Origin: Apibacter mensalis
Lineage (GTDB): Bacteria; Bacteroidota; Bacteroidia; Flavobacteriales; Weeksellaceae
Reading direction: 5' to 3'
Length of the DNA: 64,000 bases
Assembly (NCBI RefSeq): GCF_001418685.1
Contig: NZ_LIVM01000001.1
Span: forward strand, 124,001 to 188,000
The notes below the pieces were generated by a model that was not told the DNA's origin, did not search any database, and was given only the letters and a program-made list of their open reading frames with translations. The position numbers were made by a program, and so were the translations under genes. Positions 1 through 10,418 of this stretch are shown here, piece by piece. Every line of letters starts with the position of its first letter. Positions within the stretch are counted from its first letter, which is position 1.

Positions 1-283
1 ATACAATAGCAGAAGTGGTAGCCACAAAACTAAAAGGTGTAGTAATAACTTCTCCTCCCTTAGCAACATTTTTCAACGCTATTTGTATAGGGATGGTACC
101 GTTATTGGTAACTAATATATTATTAACATTAAGATACTTCTTAAGTTTCTCTTCCAGTTTTAAAACTAATTCACCTCTATTGGTAAGCCATTGGTTTCTC
201 CAAATAATTTCTAAATATTCATTATATTCAGCTAACGGAGGTAAAAATACCTTGGTTACATTAATTCTTTTTTCCAAAATCAA
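1..283 (-). CDS. DegT/DnrJ/EryC1/StrS aminotransferase, N-terminal part
   Basis: The first about 94 residues of a PLP-dependent sugar aminotransferase run off the left edge. The translated minus strand reads KVFLPPLAEYNEYL, then NQWLTNRGE, then VTNNGTIPIQIAL and TTPFSFVATTSAI. This is the usual order in the family: the N-terminal substrate arm, the W-T-N-G segment, the SNGT-like cofactor loop and the TTPFSF(V/Y)AT motif. Such enzymes make amino sugars for surface polysaccharide. There is no ATG; TTG at 283 (6 nt after an AAAGG sequence) or TTG at 277 are the candidate starts. The catalytic lysine lies beyond the window, so completeness cannot be judged. Confidence 0.85.
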   Translation of the reverse strand, partial: MILEKRINVTKVFLPPLAEYNEYLEIIWRNQWLTNRGELVLKLEEKLKKYLNVNNILVTNNGTIPIQIALKNVAKGGEVITTPFSFVATTSAIV

Positions 284-466
284 AAAACGCCTTTAATTAA
301 TAAAATTTATAAATCAAAAGTAAAACAAAAATCATAATTCTCATAAATAATATTCATAATTTTATTGGTATGACAAAATTACTTGAATATAAAAAACTTA
401 ATACATTTATAAAATCAGCATTAACGTTTATATAAAAGTTATATAAATCTGCTTTTTATTTTTATT

Positions 467-474
467 TACCTTTG
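467..474 (+). promoter_or_regulatory. Candidate -7 box for der
   Basis: TACCTTTG fits the Bacteroidota TAnnTTTG -7 element and ends 13 nt before the der ATG. No clear TTG -33 element was found at the right distance. The leader would be only a few nucleotides long. Confidence 0.5.
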
Positions 475-487
475 CAAAAAATATGAT

Positions 488-1795
488 ATGTCAAATATTA
501 TAGCGCTTGTAGGAAGGCCTAATGTAGGAAAATCTACTCTTTTTAATCGTTTATTACAAAAGAGGGAAGCAATTGTTGATAGTGTGGCCGGTGTTACTCG
601 TGATCGGCATTATGGGAAAAGCGATTGGAACGGAATCGATTTTACTGTTATTGATACAGGAGGATATGTGGTTGGGTCAGAAGATATTTTCGAAGAAGAA
701 ATACGAAAACAAGTAGAACTTGCCGTTGATGAAGCTTCTGCTATTATATTTTTAGTTGACGTTACGGAAGGAATTACAGATATGGATAAAGAGGTTTCCA
801 ATCTGTTAAGAAAAACAGATAAACCTGTTTTTTTAGTAGTTAATAAAGTTGATAATGCCATGTTAGAAACGGAAGCTATGGAGTTTTATTCTTTAGGAAT
901 AGAAAAATATTATACCATTTCAGGAATGACCGGTAGCGGTACAGGAGATCTACTGGATGATATTGTAGCTACATTTAAAGAAGATAATTACGTAGATCCT
1001 TTTGAAGGTTTACCTAGAATAACTATTGCAGGAAGACCCAATGTAGGGAAATCAACTTTAACCAATGCCTTATTGGAAAATGAACGAAATATTGTTACAA
1101 ATATAGCCGGTACTACCAGAGACAGCATTGAAACCCTGTACGAAAAATTCGGATATAAATTTGTACTGATAGATACTGCCGGTATGCGAAAAAAAACTAA
1201 AGTAAATGAAAACCTTGAGTTTTATTCCGTAATGCGTTCCATACGTTCAATTGAAGATTCGGATGTTGTAATCTTAATGATAGATGCTACATTAGGTTGG
1301 GAAAAACAAGATATGAATATCTTATTCTTAGCCCAAAAATATAGAAAAGGGGTAGTCATTGTTGTCAATAAATGGGATTTGGTTGGAAAAGAAACTAATA
1401 CCTTAAAGTATTTTGAAAATTTTATAAAAGAAAAGATTGCTCCATTTACCGATGTACCTATTATTTTTACCTCTGCTGTTACTAAGCAGCGGGTATATAA
1501 GACCGTTGAAACAGCCATGAAAGTCTATGAAAATCGTTCACGAAGAATCAAGACCAGCAAACTAAATGAAATTATGCTTCCCATTATCGAATCAACACCA
1601 CCACCAAGTATTAAAGGTAAATATATAAAAATTAAATACTGTACCCAACTTCCTACTCGAACCCCTCAATTTGCATTTTTTGCAAACCTCCCCCAATATA
1701 TTAAAGAACCCTATAAAAGATTTATAGAAAATAAATTACGTCAAAACTTTGAGTTAACAGGAGTTCCGATAGAAATATATTTCAGACAAAAATAA
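488..1795 (+). CDS. der: GTPase Der (EngA), ribosome assembly
   Basis: A 435-residue double-GTPase protein of normal length for Der, which binds the 50S subunit and is needed for its maturation. Each half has its own P-loop GRPNVGKST, at about residues 9-17 and 181-189. Each also has a DT(G/A)G switch II (DTGGYV and DTAGMR) and an NKxD guanine-specificity motif (NKVD and NKWD). The C-terminal about 85 residues form the KH-like RNA-binding domain. The gene stands alone, is preceded by a TACCTTTG box and ends in a strong hairpin shared with the convergent act operon. Confidence 0.97.
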   Translation: MSNIIALVGRPNVGKSTLFNRLLQKREAIVDSVAGVTRDRHYGKSDWNGIDFTVIDTGGYVVGSEDIFEEEIRKQVELAVDEASAIIFLVDVTEGITDMDKEVSNLLRKTDKPVFLVVNKVDNAMLETEAMEFYSLGIEKYYTISGMTGSGTGDLLDDIVATFKEDNYVDPFEGLPRITIAGRPNVGKSTLTNALLENERNIVTNIAGTTRDSIETLYEKFGYKFVLIDTAGMRKKTKVNENLEFYSVMRSIRSIEDSDVVILMIDATLGWEKQDMNILFLAQKYRKGVVIVVNKWDLVGKETNTLKYFENFIKEKIAPFTDVPIIFTSAVTKQRVYKTVETAMKVYENRSRRIKTSKLNEIMLPIIESTPPPSIKGKYIKIKYCTQLPTRTPQFAFFANLPQYIKEPYKRFIENKLRQNFELTGVPIEIYFRQK

Positions 1796-1810
1796 ATTTT
1801 ATAATAAATA

Positions 1811-1840
1811 AAAAAGCATCTCTGTAATGAGATGCTTTTT
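1811..1840. terminator. Bidirectional intrinsic terminator, der / act operon
   Basis: A 12-bp inverted repeat (1811-1822 and 1829-1840) around a 6-nt loop has GC in the stem and A/T tracts on both flanks. It can therefore stop transcription of der on the plus strand and of actF on the minus strand. It lies between the two converging stop codons. Confidence 0.85.
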
Positions 1841-1861
1841 TATTGAAAATATTTTCATTTA

Positions 1862-3202
1862 CTAAAAAGGATATTCAAATAATTCACTTTCATGATAGTA
1901 TGGATTACCTTTCGCCTCAAGATCAAGTTTACTTATGGAATACATTACAGTAAAAATAAATAATCCCAGCATAAAAATAAAAGCTCCGATTTCTAATAAC
2001 CCTATACCCCAAAACGCACCAACTGTACCCGGCATAATAATGTTAAATAAATCCATATAATGACCGAATAACACTACACAAGCCATGATGGGAACAATTA
2101 TGTAATTTCTCTTCACTTTACTGCTAACTAATATTAAAAACGGTAATACTAAATTCGGGATCAACATGGTAAAATAAGTAGATCCGTATAATTTATACCT
2201 TCCAAAGAAATATACGGTTTCCTCCGGTACATTAGCATACCAATACAGCATGAATTGTGCAAACCATAGATAGGACCACAAAAGACTAAATCCAAACAAA
2301 AACTTAGCAAGATCATGCATATGATTATCATTAAATGCAGGTAAAAAACCTTTCTTTTTAAGATATATGGAGATAATCAACATAACACCGACTGATGAAA
2401 CCAAACAGCTGATTAAAACATACCACATATATAAGGTAGAATACCAATGGGGATCAATAGACATAAGCCAATCCCATGCCCAACAAGCAGATGCCAAAGC
2501 AAAGAAAACAATAGTCCCAACACTCCAATTATATACTTTTTTATAGTCGGCTACTTTTTTGGTTTCATCCAACTTTCTGGTTAATGATTTTATTTTCCAT
2601 AAAAAGAATAGGCATCCTGCAACATAAATTAGAGTTCTTATAACAAAAAATGGTCTATTCAAGAATGGTTCTTTTGATTTTATCAGTAAATCAAAATGCG
2701 ATGAGTTAGGATCAGTTAAAGCAGGATCCATCCAATGATATAAATGATTCAATCCGCCATGCTCACCACCATATGTGGAAAGGAAAATAAAAGTAATCAT
2801 TAATAATCCTCCCACCGGTAAGAACGAAGCAATACCTTCCATTACTCTAATTACAACAATGGACCAAGCTGCATTACCGGCATGCTGTACGGCAGCAAAA
2901 AACAAGGCTGTAGCTGAAATACCAAAAAATAACATTAAAGACACAAAAAATGCTGACCAGGGTCTGTTATGTATTTGATGTTCTGCATGTTGTATATGAT
3001 CTTTAGAAAACATAACATCTCCTTTATAAACTGAATTCATGGGTTGAGCACTCGATAATTCTTCATTTTTGTGTAGTATTTCTTTAACGGTATGTTCATC
3101 TATACGTGAATTCTGATAATACCCTATACCAAAGGCTATCAATCCTACTACGATTAATACTATGGATGTTAATTTAAGACTTGATGAAAATGTATATCTC
3201 AT
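1862..3202 (-). CDS. actF: Alternative complex III subunit ActF
   Basis: A 446-residue polytopic membrane protein with about ten hydrophobic segments, last gene of the act operon. It matches the ActF quinol:cytochrome c oxidoreductase subunit, an integral membrane homologue of the NrfD fold that partners ActC in quinol oxidation. An N-terminal membrane anchor (residues 10-30) is followed by a soluble stretch of about 50 residues before the main bundle. The start lies 8 nt from the actE stop, so the genes are co-transcribed. No cytochrome oxidase gene follows, although in many relatives one sits next to act; the terminal oxidase must be elsewhere. Confidence 0.9.
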   Translation of the reverse strand: MRYTFSSSLKLTSIVLIVVGLIAFGIGYYQNSRIDEHTVKEILHKNEELSSAQPMNSVYKGDVMFSKDHIQHAEHQIHNRPWSAFFVSLMLFFGISATALFFAAVQHAGNAAWSIVVIRVMEGIASFLPVGGLLMITFIFLSTYGGEHGGLNHLYHWMDPALTDPNSSHFDLLIKSKEPFLNRPFFVIRTLIYVAGCLFFLWKIKSLTRKLDETKKVADYKKVYNWSVGTIVFFALASACWAWDWLMSIDPHWYSTLYMWYVLISCLVSSVGVMLIISIYLKKKGFLPAFNDNHMHDLAKFLFGFSLLWSYLWFAQFMLYWYANVPEETVYFFGRYKLYGSTYFTMLIPNLVLPFLILVSSKVKRNYIIVPIMACVVLFGHYMDLFNIIMPGTVGAFWGIGLLEIGAFIFMLGLFIFTVMYSISKLDLEAKGNPYYHESELFEYPF

Positions 3203-3210
3203 AGCTGTTA

Positions 3211-3852
3211 TTATTGTACTGTTGTTTGTGTCTGTTCTGCAGGGGTTGCTTTTGCAGAAGGTTTAAATTCATTTATAACATATTCTGCAACTCTCCACAT
3301 ATCACCAGGTAATAGTTGCCCCGCATAAGAGCCCATGGCATTTCTTCCATGTTCCATTACATAATGTACAGATCCGACTGTTATATCTCTATCTTTATAA
3401 TTAGGTACTCCAGAAAATGCTCCGGATTGAACGATGTCTCCTTGTCCGTCTCCGGCTGTTCCATGACATGCCGAACATGTTTTTATATATAAATCTTTTC
3501 CTCTTGCTAAATCCTTATCTTTAGTTAATGGATTTAGCGGTGAAACGGTTACTTTTTTAGATGCATCGTATCCTTCAGGGGTGTTCGGTAAATCCATAGG
3601 TAAAATTCCTTCCGGATTTTGAGATATGCTTCCGGGAACAGGAGCTAATGCGGTTGCTCCTCCATGCTTAGAAAATAATGGAACAGTGGTTCCTTGTTCG
3701 CCATAAGCTATTACTGCCTCTTGATAGGGATCATAGGCTACCGGATAGTACATATCTGGAAAATAAACCAAACTGGGTTTTTTCTTATTGCAAGAAATTA
3801 TTAATAAACTTCCTGTTATAATAAAAAGAATATATTTAGTTAATTTTTTCAT
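3211..3852 (-). CDS. actE: Alternative complex III subunit ActE, mono-haem cytochrome c lipoprotein
   Basis: About 213 residues, starting with a hydrophobic segment ending in a lipobox (LLIISC), so it is predicted to be lipid-anchored on the periplasmic face. One c-type haem motif, CSACH, sits near residue 120. A distal Met that could be the sixth ligand is found in the NAMGSYAG region. It passes electrons out of the act complex. The ATG at 3852 gives the best signal peptide; a TTG two codons upstream is less likely. It overlaps the end of actD by 17 nt, pointing to coupled translation. Confidence 0.9.
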   Translation of the reverse strand: MKKLTKYILFIITGSLLIISCNKKKPSLVYFPDMYYPVAYDPYQEAVIAYGEQGTTVPLFSKHGGATALAPVPGSISQNPEGILPMDLPNTPEGYDASKKVTVSPLNPLTKDKDLARGKDLYIKTCSACHGTAGDGQGDIVQSGAFSGVPNYKDRDITVGSVHYVMEHGRNAMGSYAGQLLPGDMWRVAEYVINEFKPSAKATPAEQTQTTVQ

Positions 3853-4378
3853 CTTCAATTTTTTTTACAGTTATTTCCTCAACTCCTGTAGCAATCAAAA
3901 TTTCCTTCACTTGTTCGTAATTTTGGTCTGAAATTTCAACTAAAAATTTATCATCGGTTGTTCTTGGATCGGGATTTTGAGGTTTTTGTCCCGGATAATG
4001 CTTATTTAAAATAAGGTAAGTAATTGACATTAGGTGAGCTGCAAAAAATACAGTCAGCTCAAACATAATTGGAATGAAAGCTGGCATATTTTCAGTCCAA
4101 GTAAAACTCGGTTTTCCACCGATATTTTGTTGCCAATCATAATTCATAGTATACCAAGTAAGTAAAGTAGCAACTGTCAATCCTAAAGCTCCATAGAAAA
4201 AAGCAAATTCAGACATTCTCGATTCTTTCAATCCCATCGCCTTATCTAACCCATGTACTGGAAAAGGTGTATAAACCTCATTGATTTTTATTCCTCTATC
4301 ACGAAGTTGTTTAACCCCATCTATAAGGAGATCATCATCTCCGTATAAACCGTAAATAATTGTCTTAGTGGTGCTCAT
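3836..4378 (-). CDS. actD: Alternative complex III subunit ActD (DUF3341)
   Basis: A 180-residue protein with a soluble N-terminal domain of about 75 residues, two transmembrane helices (about 80-100 and 115-140), and a cytoplasmic tail. This is the DUF3341/ActD layout. The family is a structural membrane subunit of alternative complex III with no redox cofactor. The N-terminus KTIIYGLYGDDDLLIDGV is characteristic. Its start overlaps the end of actC by 14 nt and its end overlaps actE. Confidence 0.93.
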   Translation of the reverse strand: MSTTKTIIYGLYGDDDLLIDGVKQLRDRGIKINEVYTPFPVHGLDKAMGLKESRMSEFAFFYGALGLTVATLLTWYTMNYDWQQNIGGKPSFTWTENMPAFIPIMFELTVFFAAHLMSITYLILNKHYPGQKPQNPDPRTTDDKFLVEISDQNYEQVKEILIATGVEEITVKKIEDEKIN

Positions 4379-5765
4379 TTTCTAAATGATGTTTTTTGTA
4401 CCCTTCACTTGATGTTTTTATAATAGTCTTCAACTCTGCCTGAGCTATTACCGGGAAAGTTCTAGCATATAACAGATACAATACTGAAAAGAAACCTATA
4501 GTTCCGATAAATATTCCTACGTCTACAAAAGAAGGTTGGAACATGGTCCATGCACTCGGTAAATAATCTCTTGAAAGATTAATTACTATAATATCAAATC
4601 TTTCAAACCACATACCTATATTAATAACAATGGAAACAATAAAGGTCCATAAAAAGTTTCTTCTTAATTTTTTTATCCACAGAGAGGCCGGAATTAATAC
4701 ATTGCAAAGAATTAATAACCAAAACGCCCACCAATAAGGTCCTGTTGCCGCTCCCACTGAGAAATAAGTAAAATCTTCATATCTACTTCCGGAATACCAT
4801 CCGATAAAAAATTCAGTAATATATGCAACTGTTACCATACCTCCGGTCACAACAATTACAATATTCATATATTCGATATGCTTTTGAGTAATATAATCTT
4901 CCAAATGGCATACCTTTCTTACTACACTAAGCAAGGTTTGTACCATGGCAAACCCCGAAAATATTGCTCCTGCAACAAAATACGGCGGATATACCGTTGA
5001 ATGCCATCCTTTAATAACTGAAGTAGCGAAGTCAAAGGAAACAATGGTATGTACAGAAAATACTAAAGGAGTTGCAAGACCTGCCAATACTAAGGATACT
5101 TCCTCAAATCTCTGCCAATGTTTGGCTTTTCCACCCCATCCAAAACTTAAGATAGTATAAATCTTTTTGGTTACCGGTTTAACTGCTCTATCTCTAATCA
5201 TGGCAAAATCAGGAATTAGCCCGATATACCAAAAAACCACAGATACGGAAAAATAGGTACTGATTGCAAATACATCCCACAATAGAGGCGAATTGAAATT
5301 AGGCCATAAAGTTCCGAATTGATTAGTAATGGGGAATACAAAATAGGCTAACCAAATACGTCCCATATGTATACATGGGAACATGGCTGCCTGAACCACT
5401 GCAAATATGGTCATAGCCTCTGCCGAACGGTTAATGGAAAGTCTCCATTTTTGACGAAACAGCAATAATACAGCTGAAATCAATGTTCCTGCATGTCCTA
5501 TACCTACCCACCATACAAAATTAGTAATATCCCATCCCCAATTTATCGTTCTATTTAGCCCCCATACTCCTATTCCAGTACCTACCGTATATGCGATACA
5601 ACCCACTCCATAGATAAAGGCTACCAATGCAATATAAAAAGCAAACCACCAAAGTTTGCCGGCTTTATTTTCAATAGGACGGGCAATATCTTCCGTAATG
5701 TTATGATAGGTTTTATTTCCTAAAATTAACGGCTCGCGAATAGGTGCTTCGTAATGTCCTGACAT
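4365..5765 (-). CDS. actC: Alternative complex III subunit ActC (NrfD-like)
   Basis: A 466-residue integral membrane protein of the NrfD/PsrC family with about ten predicted helices. It is the quinol-binding membrane subunit next to the iron-sulfur subunit ActB. Conserved short motifs include WVGIGHAGTLISA and HMGRIWLAYF in the first half. The gene follows actB after 19 nt and overlaps actD. Length and order match the standard flavobacterial act operon. Confidence 0.95.
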   Translation of the reverse strand: MSGHYEAPIREPLILGNKTYHNITEDIARPIENKAGKLWWFAFYIALVAFIYGVGCIAYTVGTGIGVWGLNRTINWGWDITNFVWWVGIGHAGTLISAVLLLFRQKWRLSINRSAEAMTIFAVVQAAMFPCIHMGRIWLAYFVFPITNQFGTLWPNFNSPLLWDVFAISTYFSVSVVFWYIGLIPDFAMIRDRAVKPVTKKIYTILSFGWGGKAKHWQRFEEVSLVLAGLATPLVFSVHTIVSFDFATSVIKGWHSTVYPPYFVAGAIFSGFAMVQTLLSVVRKVCHLEDYITQKHIEYMNIVIVVTGGMVTVAYITEFFIGWYSGSRYEDFTYFSVGAATGPYWWAFWLLILCNVLIPASLWIKKLRRNFLWTFIVSIVINIGMWFERFDIIVINLSRDYLPSAWTMFQPSFVDVGIFIGTIGFFSVLYLLYARTFPVIAQAELKTIIKTSSEGYKKHHLENEHH

Positions 5766-5784
5766 AGTAACTTTCTTAAAATTT

Positions 5785-8700
5785 TTATGATTCTTTTCTA
5801 TTCCTTATTTTGTGCTGATAGAATACATTAGGTTTTGTTCCTACTTCTTCTAACAGTACATATTTCCTTTTATCTTTTGATAGCCTTGCAATTTCTGATG
5901 AAGAATCATTAACATCTCCAAATTTTATTGCTCCGCTAGAACAAGCCAGTGAACAAGCTACCTGGAATTCTCCATCCTCAACTTTTCTACCTTGTTTTTT
6001 AGCTTCTAAAATGGTTGATTGAGTCATTTGTATACACATGGAGCATTTCTCCATAACCCCTCTGGAACGAACAACAACATCAGGATTTAATACCATCCTG
6101 CCTAAGTCATTATTCATATTATAATCAAACTTATTATTAAGTGCATAATTAAACCAATTGAAACGACGAACTTTATAAGGACAGTTATTAGCACAATAAC
6201 GAGTCCCTACACATCGGTTATAAGCCATATGGTTTTGTCCTTGTTTTCCATGAGAGGTAGCTGCTACCGGACAAACTGTTTCACAAGGGGCATGATTACA
6301 ATGCTGACACATAACCGGTTGAAAAATTACATCCGGATTGGTAGGATTAGGTTCTATCAATTCCTTATACATAGGAACTTGATCCAAATTTTCTAAGATT
6401 TCTTCTTTTTGCTCAATTTGCTTTTTAGAAGAATAATATCTGTCAATACGTAACCAATACATATCTCTAGACATTCTTATTTCCTCTTTACCAACTACGG
6501 GAACATTATTTTCCGCTTGACAAGCAATAATACAAGCACCACATCCGGTACACGCATTTAAATCAACTGAAAGATTAAAATGAGGACCATCCGTACTATC
6601 ATAATCTCTCCATAAATCCACCTTATTCATAGGAACTTCTCCTACATATGAATTCATTTTTAGTGGCTCATTCCATTCTTTAGGATCCACGTTTAGAAAG
6701 GTATCTAATGAAACTTCTCTTGCTATTTCATATCTTCCCATTAAAGTACCTTGCATTTGCATCGATGCGAATTCATGTTTCCCTTGAGTCAGCTTTATAT
6801 TTACATTATATTGTATTAAACTTGATTTAAAATAAACCGGATATGCATTAATTCCTGTTTGACCTACTTTCCCTGATTTTGATTGGCCATATCCTAAAGC
6901 CAATCCAATTGACCCTTTAGCCTGCCCCGGTTGAATTAATACGGGAACATTCTTTATAACTTTTCTATTGACCGTTAAATCTACTAATGAACCATCTAGT
7001 TGCATTCTTCCATTAGTCTCATTGGTTATTCCCAATTGGTTAGCATCATCTAATGAAATGGTAATATAATTATCCCACGTTAAACGAGAAATAGGATCAG
7101 GCAGCTCTTGCAACCAGGGATTATTAGCTTGAACTCCATCCCCAATAGCTGTTTTAAGATATAAGTTCAGTTCTAACGCTCCCGATTTAATACCGGCTAT
7201 ATTCGACAATGCCTGTTCAACATTTCCACCAATTACTTTTAATTCTATGGTTTCGGTAGTTTCATTATATCCATTATATAAGGCCCGATTGAAACTATAT
7301 CCCAACTTATTTCCTAGTTGTGTTTGCCAATATTGTTTTAAATAATTATAATAAGCATTAGTTTGTTGAGGTGTTGCTGTTGTAGTATAGGTGGAATTAA
7401 ATGGGGTCGTTACCTCTTGAATAGCCTCTTTTGATTGGGAAGCTAAGGAATCAGCCGGTAGGGTTGCTCCTTTCGGAGTAACTCCGGATTGTGTTTTAAC
7501 AGTATTAGTTAATGTTCCTGCATTCTTCCATACTAATAATGAATCTTGAAATTGCCGAGTATCAAAAATTCTTTGGATTGTTGGTTGTGATAATAAGTAA
7601 ACACCGGTTGCCGGATTTATATCTCCCCATGATTCTAACCAATGAGGAACCGGTGCAATGGCTTTACATAAAGATGCTGTTTCATTTTCATATTCTGAAA
7701 GAGAAACGGTACAACTCACCTTTTTTATTAATTCTTTTAGTTTTTCTCCTTCTGAATAAGAATATATCGGATTAGTATTGAAATTAAGCAATACACCTAC
7801 TTGTCCGCTTGATAACCATGAAAGTAGTTCCGTAAAACGTGTATCATTGGATTCTTTAGTCAATAATACTTTATCTTTTCTAACTGCTAATGAGTTTAAT
7901 TTCTGATTTATTAAATTTGCTAAGACATAAGTTGATTTATCGCCTTCAGCAAATACAACCGCTTTAGACCCCTTCGCTATTAGCTCTTTAGCTATTTTTT
8001 TAGCGGTTGGGTTTGATGAAGATCCTTCTAATGCTTTATAAACTTCACCTAATAATTTTTGAACTTCAGAAGGCTTTAATGGTAATCTTTCATCCGAACT
8101 TGCTCCTGATAGGCTTAAATTGGATTCAATTTGTATATGCTTAAGCATATTTTTACCCGGGGTTTTTGCTTTTGCATAATCTTCTTCAAAATGTCCTCCA
8201 TTCCAATCATTTAAAAAGTCTGCAGCAAAAGAAACCAATAATTCGGCTTTTGTCAAATCGTATAAGGGCAAAGCTCTCACTCCATAAACCTCTTCAGCTG
8301 CATCCAAAGCAGGAGAGTAAGAAACTGCATCATAAATGATATGTTCTGTGCTTGGATATACTTTTGTAAAATCTTCAATAATTTTTTTAGTTGAAGGAGA
8401 AGGTAAAGACGGGGTTAAAATAACAATTTTTTTACCTGCCGTCTTAGCTGCCTGTAATCCTTTATTTACATAATCATCTAAAGTTTTCCAATCGGATTCG
8501 GAGGCGTTCAGCTTAGGTGCTTTTGCTCTATTATTGTCGTATAAGGAAAGAACGGAAGCTTGACTTCTAGCGCTGCTTCCACCAAACAGGGAAGCATTTT
8601 TATTACTTTCAATTTTAATTGGCCTTCCTTCTCTTGTTTTTACTAATACACTGGCAATATCAAATCCATTATAAAGAGTTGAGGCATAATAGTTAGGCAC

Positions 8701-8973
8701 TCCTGGAATTATACCCTCGGGTTTAACCACGTAAGGAACCGATTTTATAATGGGAGCTTCACAGGCAGCTAAAGTTACAGCCGCTGTTCCAAAACCTAAG
8801 AATTTCAAAAAGTCTCTTCGTGATGTTTTTGTAGAAAACATTGCTTGATCATCTCCTAAAAATTCATCTATAGGAAGCTCTTCTACAAATTCATTTGCTG
8901 CTAGTTTCTCTGTTAGTGAAGGATCTTGCAATTCTTCTAAACTCCTAAATTTTATTTTATCTTTTGAAGCCAT
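5785..8973 (-). CDS. actB: Alternative complex III subunit ActB, molybdopterin-oxidoreductase-like iron-sulfur protein
   Basis: A 1062-residue periplasmic subunit fusing a molybdopterin-oxidoreductase-like domain (about residues 90-740) to a ferredoxin-like domain. A twin-arginine motif, SRRDFLKFLG at residues 51-60, precedes a hydrophobic stretch; it is preceded by about 50 residues, as is common in ActB. Iron-sulfur ligands appear as CTGCGACIIAC (about 803), CQHCNHAPCETVCP, CVGTRYCANNCP and CSMC (about 977). These suit several Fe-S clusters. Known ActB proteins do not bind molybdenum; I infer the same here. It sits between actA and actC. Confidence 0.95.
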   Translation of the reverse strand: MASKDKIKFRSLEELQDPSLTEKLAANEFVEELPIDEFLGDDQAMFSTKTSRRDFLKFLGFGTAAVTLAACEAPIIKSVPYVVKPEGIIPGVPNYYASTLYNGFDIASVLVKTREGRPIKIESNKNASLFGGSSARSQASVLSLYDNNRAKAPKLNASESDWKTLDDYVNKGLQAAKTAGKKIVILTPSLPSPSTKKIIEDFTKVYPSTEHIIYDAVSYSPALDAAEEVYGVRALPLYDLTKAELLVSFAADFLNDWNGGHFEEDYAKAKTPGKNMLKHIQIESNLSLSGASSDERLPLKPSEVQKLLGEVYKALEGSSSNPTAKKIAKELIAKGSKAVVFAEGDKSTYVLANLINQKLNSLAVRKDKVLLTKESNDTRFTELLSWLSSGQVGVLLNFNTNPIYSYSEGEKLKELIKKVSCTVSLSEYENETASLCKAIAPVPHWLESWGDINPATGVYLLSQPTIQRIFDTRQFQDSLLVWKNAGTLTNTVKTQSGVTPKGATLPADSLASQSKEAIQEVTTPFNSTYTTTATPQQTNAYYNYLKQYWQTQLGNKLGYSFNRALYNGYNETTETIELKVIGGNVEQALSNIAGIKSGALELNLYLKTAIGDGVQANNPWLQELPDPISRLTWDNYITISLDDANQLGITNETNGRMQLDGSLVDLTVNRKVIKNVPVLIQPGQAKGSIGLALGYGQSKSGKVGQTGINAYPVYFKSSLIQYNVNIKLTQGKHEFASMQMQGTLMGRYEIAREVSLDTFLNVDPKEWNEPLKMNSYVGEVPMNKVDLWRDYDSTDGPHFNLSVDLNACTGCGACIIACQAENNVPVVGKEEIRMSRDMYWLRIDRYYSSKKQIEQKEEILENLDQVPMYKELIEPNPTNPDVIFQPVMCQHCNHAPCETVCPVAATSHGKQGQNHMAYNRCVGTRYCANNCPYKVRRFNWFNYALNNKFDYNMNNDLGRMVLNPDVVVRSRGVMEKCSMCIQMTQSTILEAKKQGRKVEDGEFQVACSLACSSGAIKFGDVNDSSSEIARLSKDKRKYVLLEEVGTKPNVFYQHKIRNRKES

Positions 8974-8999
8974 AATGATCTTCTGATGATTTTAATTTA

Positions 9000-10322
9000 T
9001 TAATAATGACATTTACCACATTCTAAACCTCCTATTGCATCTACTGTTATTTTAGATTTATCCTCACCATACTCTTTTTTCAGCTTTTCATGAAGTTTAT
9101 TAAAGTAAGCTGCATTATATCCATTATTCATATCAACCTCTGTTGTACGGTGACAGTCTACACACCATCCCATAGTGAAGTCATTTGCCATTCTTACTAC
9201 ATTCATGGTGTCTATGGAGCCATGACAAGCTTTACAAACCACATCAATTTGATGATTTGGATTTTTCTTGTTGTAATTGGCTATTATCGTTTTTTCTCCT
9301 GCTACTACGTGTTGAGAATGATTAAAATACACGAAATCCGGCATATTATGAATTCTTTCCCATTTCACAGGATTTTGTTTCCCGGTATATTTTTGATTTT
9401 CTTCATCCCAGCCAATATGCTCATAAATTTTCTTTATTTCAGCAGTATAGAATTCTTTAGACTTACCCGGCTCTATATACTTACCGGTATATTCGCTGAT
9501 ATTTCTATGGCAATTCATACATACGCTCAGAGAAGGAATTTCGGATACCTTTCCATATTTTGCACCTGAATGACATAATTGGCAATTAATTTTATTTTCT
9601 CCTGCATGAATTTTATGTGAAAAATAAATGGGTTGATCAGGTGCATATCCTTTATCAACACCTATTCCCATTAACCATGCCCATACCCCATAAAAGGATA
9701 AAGCCAATAATAAAGTTACTAATGCATATAATACGCCTTTATACTGTACATAAAATTGTGAAAAATTCTTAATTCTAGTAGATTCAAGTTCTGTTAATTC
9801 TGCACTTGAAGTTTTTAATTTTACTAATTTATTGACTTTGATTAAGGTGAAAATAAGTATTACTCCTATGGAGGCAAAAGAAAGTAAAATATAGTTTAGA
9901 TCATTGGAAGTTTTCTTTTCAACTACTACGGGAGTAACTTCTTGAGTCGGAACAGGTGGATTTTCTAAATACGCTAAAATATCATCAATATTTTGTTCTG
10001 ATAATCTACCTTCGAAAACATCCATAGCAATTTGATTGTTCTCTTCGAATATTTTATTCGCACGTTTGTCTCCACTTTTTCTTAGGGCTTCATTATTCAT
10101 GATCCATTTTTGGATCCATCCGACATCAGCGCCCTCTTCAGTTAATTTAGTTACAATTCCTTTAAGAGCAGGCCCTGTAAGTTTACGATCTAAAGCATGA
10201 CAAGCGGTACAATTGTCTTTGAATAATTTCTCTCCATTTTTTACATCTCCATTTACTTTCTGCGATAAAACAGAAACACTTGTTAAGAGAGTCAGCATAC
10301 ATACTGCTATAATTTTATTCAT
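9000..10322 (-). CDS. actA: Alternative complex III subunit ActA, multihaem cytochrome c
   Basis: About 440 residues with six CxxCH haem motifs: CTACH near residue 35 in an N-terminal mono-haem domain, then CQLCH, CMNCH, CKACH, CVDCH and CGKCH in a C-terminal five-haem domain. Two hydrophobic segments (about 140-160 and 195-215) separate the parts. The ATG at 10322 gives a proper signal peptide (NKIIAVCMLTLLTSVSVLS); a TTG five codons upstream is less likely. First gene of the act operon, with a promoter just upstream. Confidence 0.93.
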   Translation of the reverse strand: MNKIIAVCMLTLLTSVSVLSQKVNGDVKNGEKLFKDNCTACHALDRKLTGPALKGIVTKLTEEGADVGWIQKWIMNNEALRKSGDKRANKIFEENNQIAMDVFEGRLSEQNIDDILAYLENPPVPTQEVTPVVVEKKTSNDLNYILLSFASIGVILIFTLIKVNKLVKLKTSSAELTELESTRIKNFSQFYVQYKGVLYALVTLLLALSFYGVWAWLMGIGVDKGYAPDQPIYFSHKIHAGENKINCQLCHSGAKYGKVSEIPSLSVCMNCHRNISEYTGKYIEPGKSKEFYTAEIKKIYEHIGWDEENQKYTGKQNPVKWERIHNMPDFVYFNHSQHVVAGEKTIIANYNKKNPNHQIDVVCKACHGSIDTMNVVRMANDFTMGWCVDCHRTTEVDMNNGYNAAYFNKLHEKLKKEYGEDKSKITVDAIGGLECGKCHY

Positions 10323-10387
10323 AATAATTGATTTCAATTGAATGAAACTTATTTATAATATAATTGTCCCATTAAAAGCGACTTATG

Positions 10388-10418
10388 CAAAAATATAAAT
10401 ATGCTTTATATTGCCAAA
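10388..10418 (-). promoter_or_regulatory. act operon promoter
   Basis: On the minus strand TTTGG (10418-10414) lies 19 bp from TATTTTTG (10395-10388), matching the Bacteroidota sigma consensus of TTG then TAnnTTTG. The predicted start site near 10380 leaves a leader of about 60 nt before actA. The 258-nt region between actA and holB holds nothing else I can identify. Confidence 0.7.

Noticed and set aside
15-296. Plus-strand frame of 93 residues at the left edge
   Set aside because: The opposite strand encodes a recognisable DegT/DnrJ aminotransferase N-terminus; the plus frame is its shadow.
9090-9569. 159-residue plus-strand frame inside actA
   Set aside because: It lies antisense to the haem-binding region of actA, with no recognisable domain; composition explains it.
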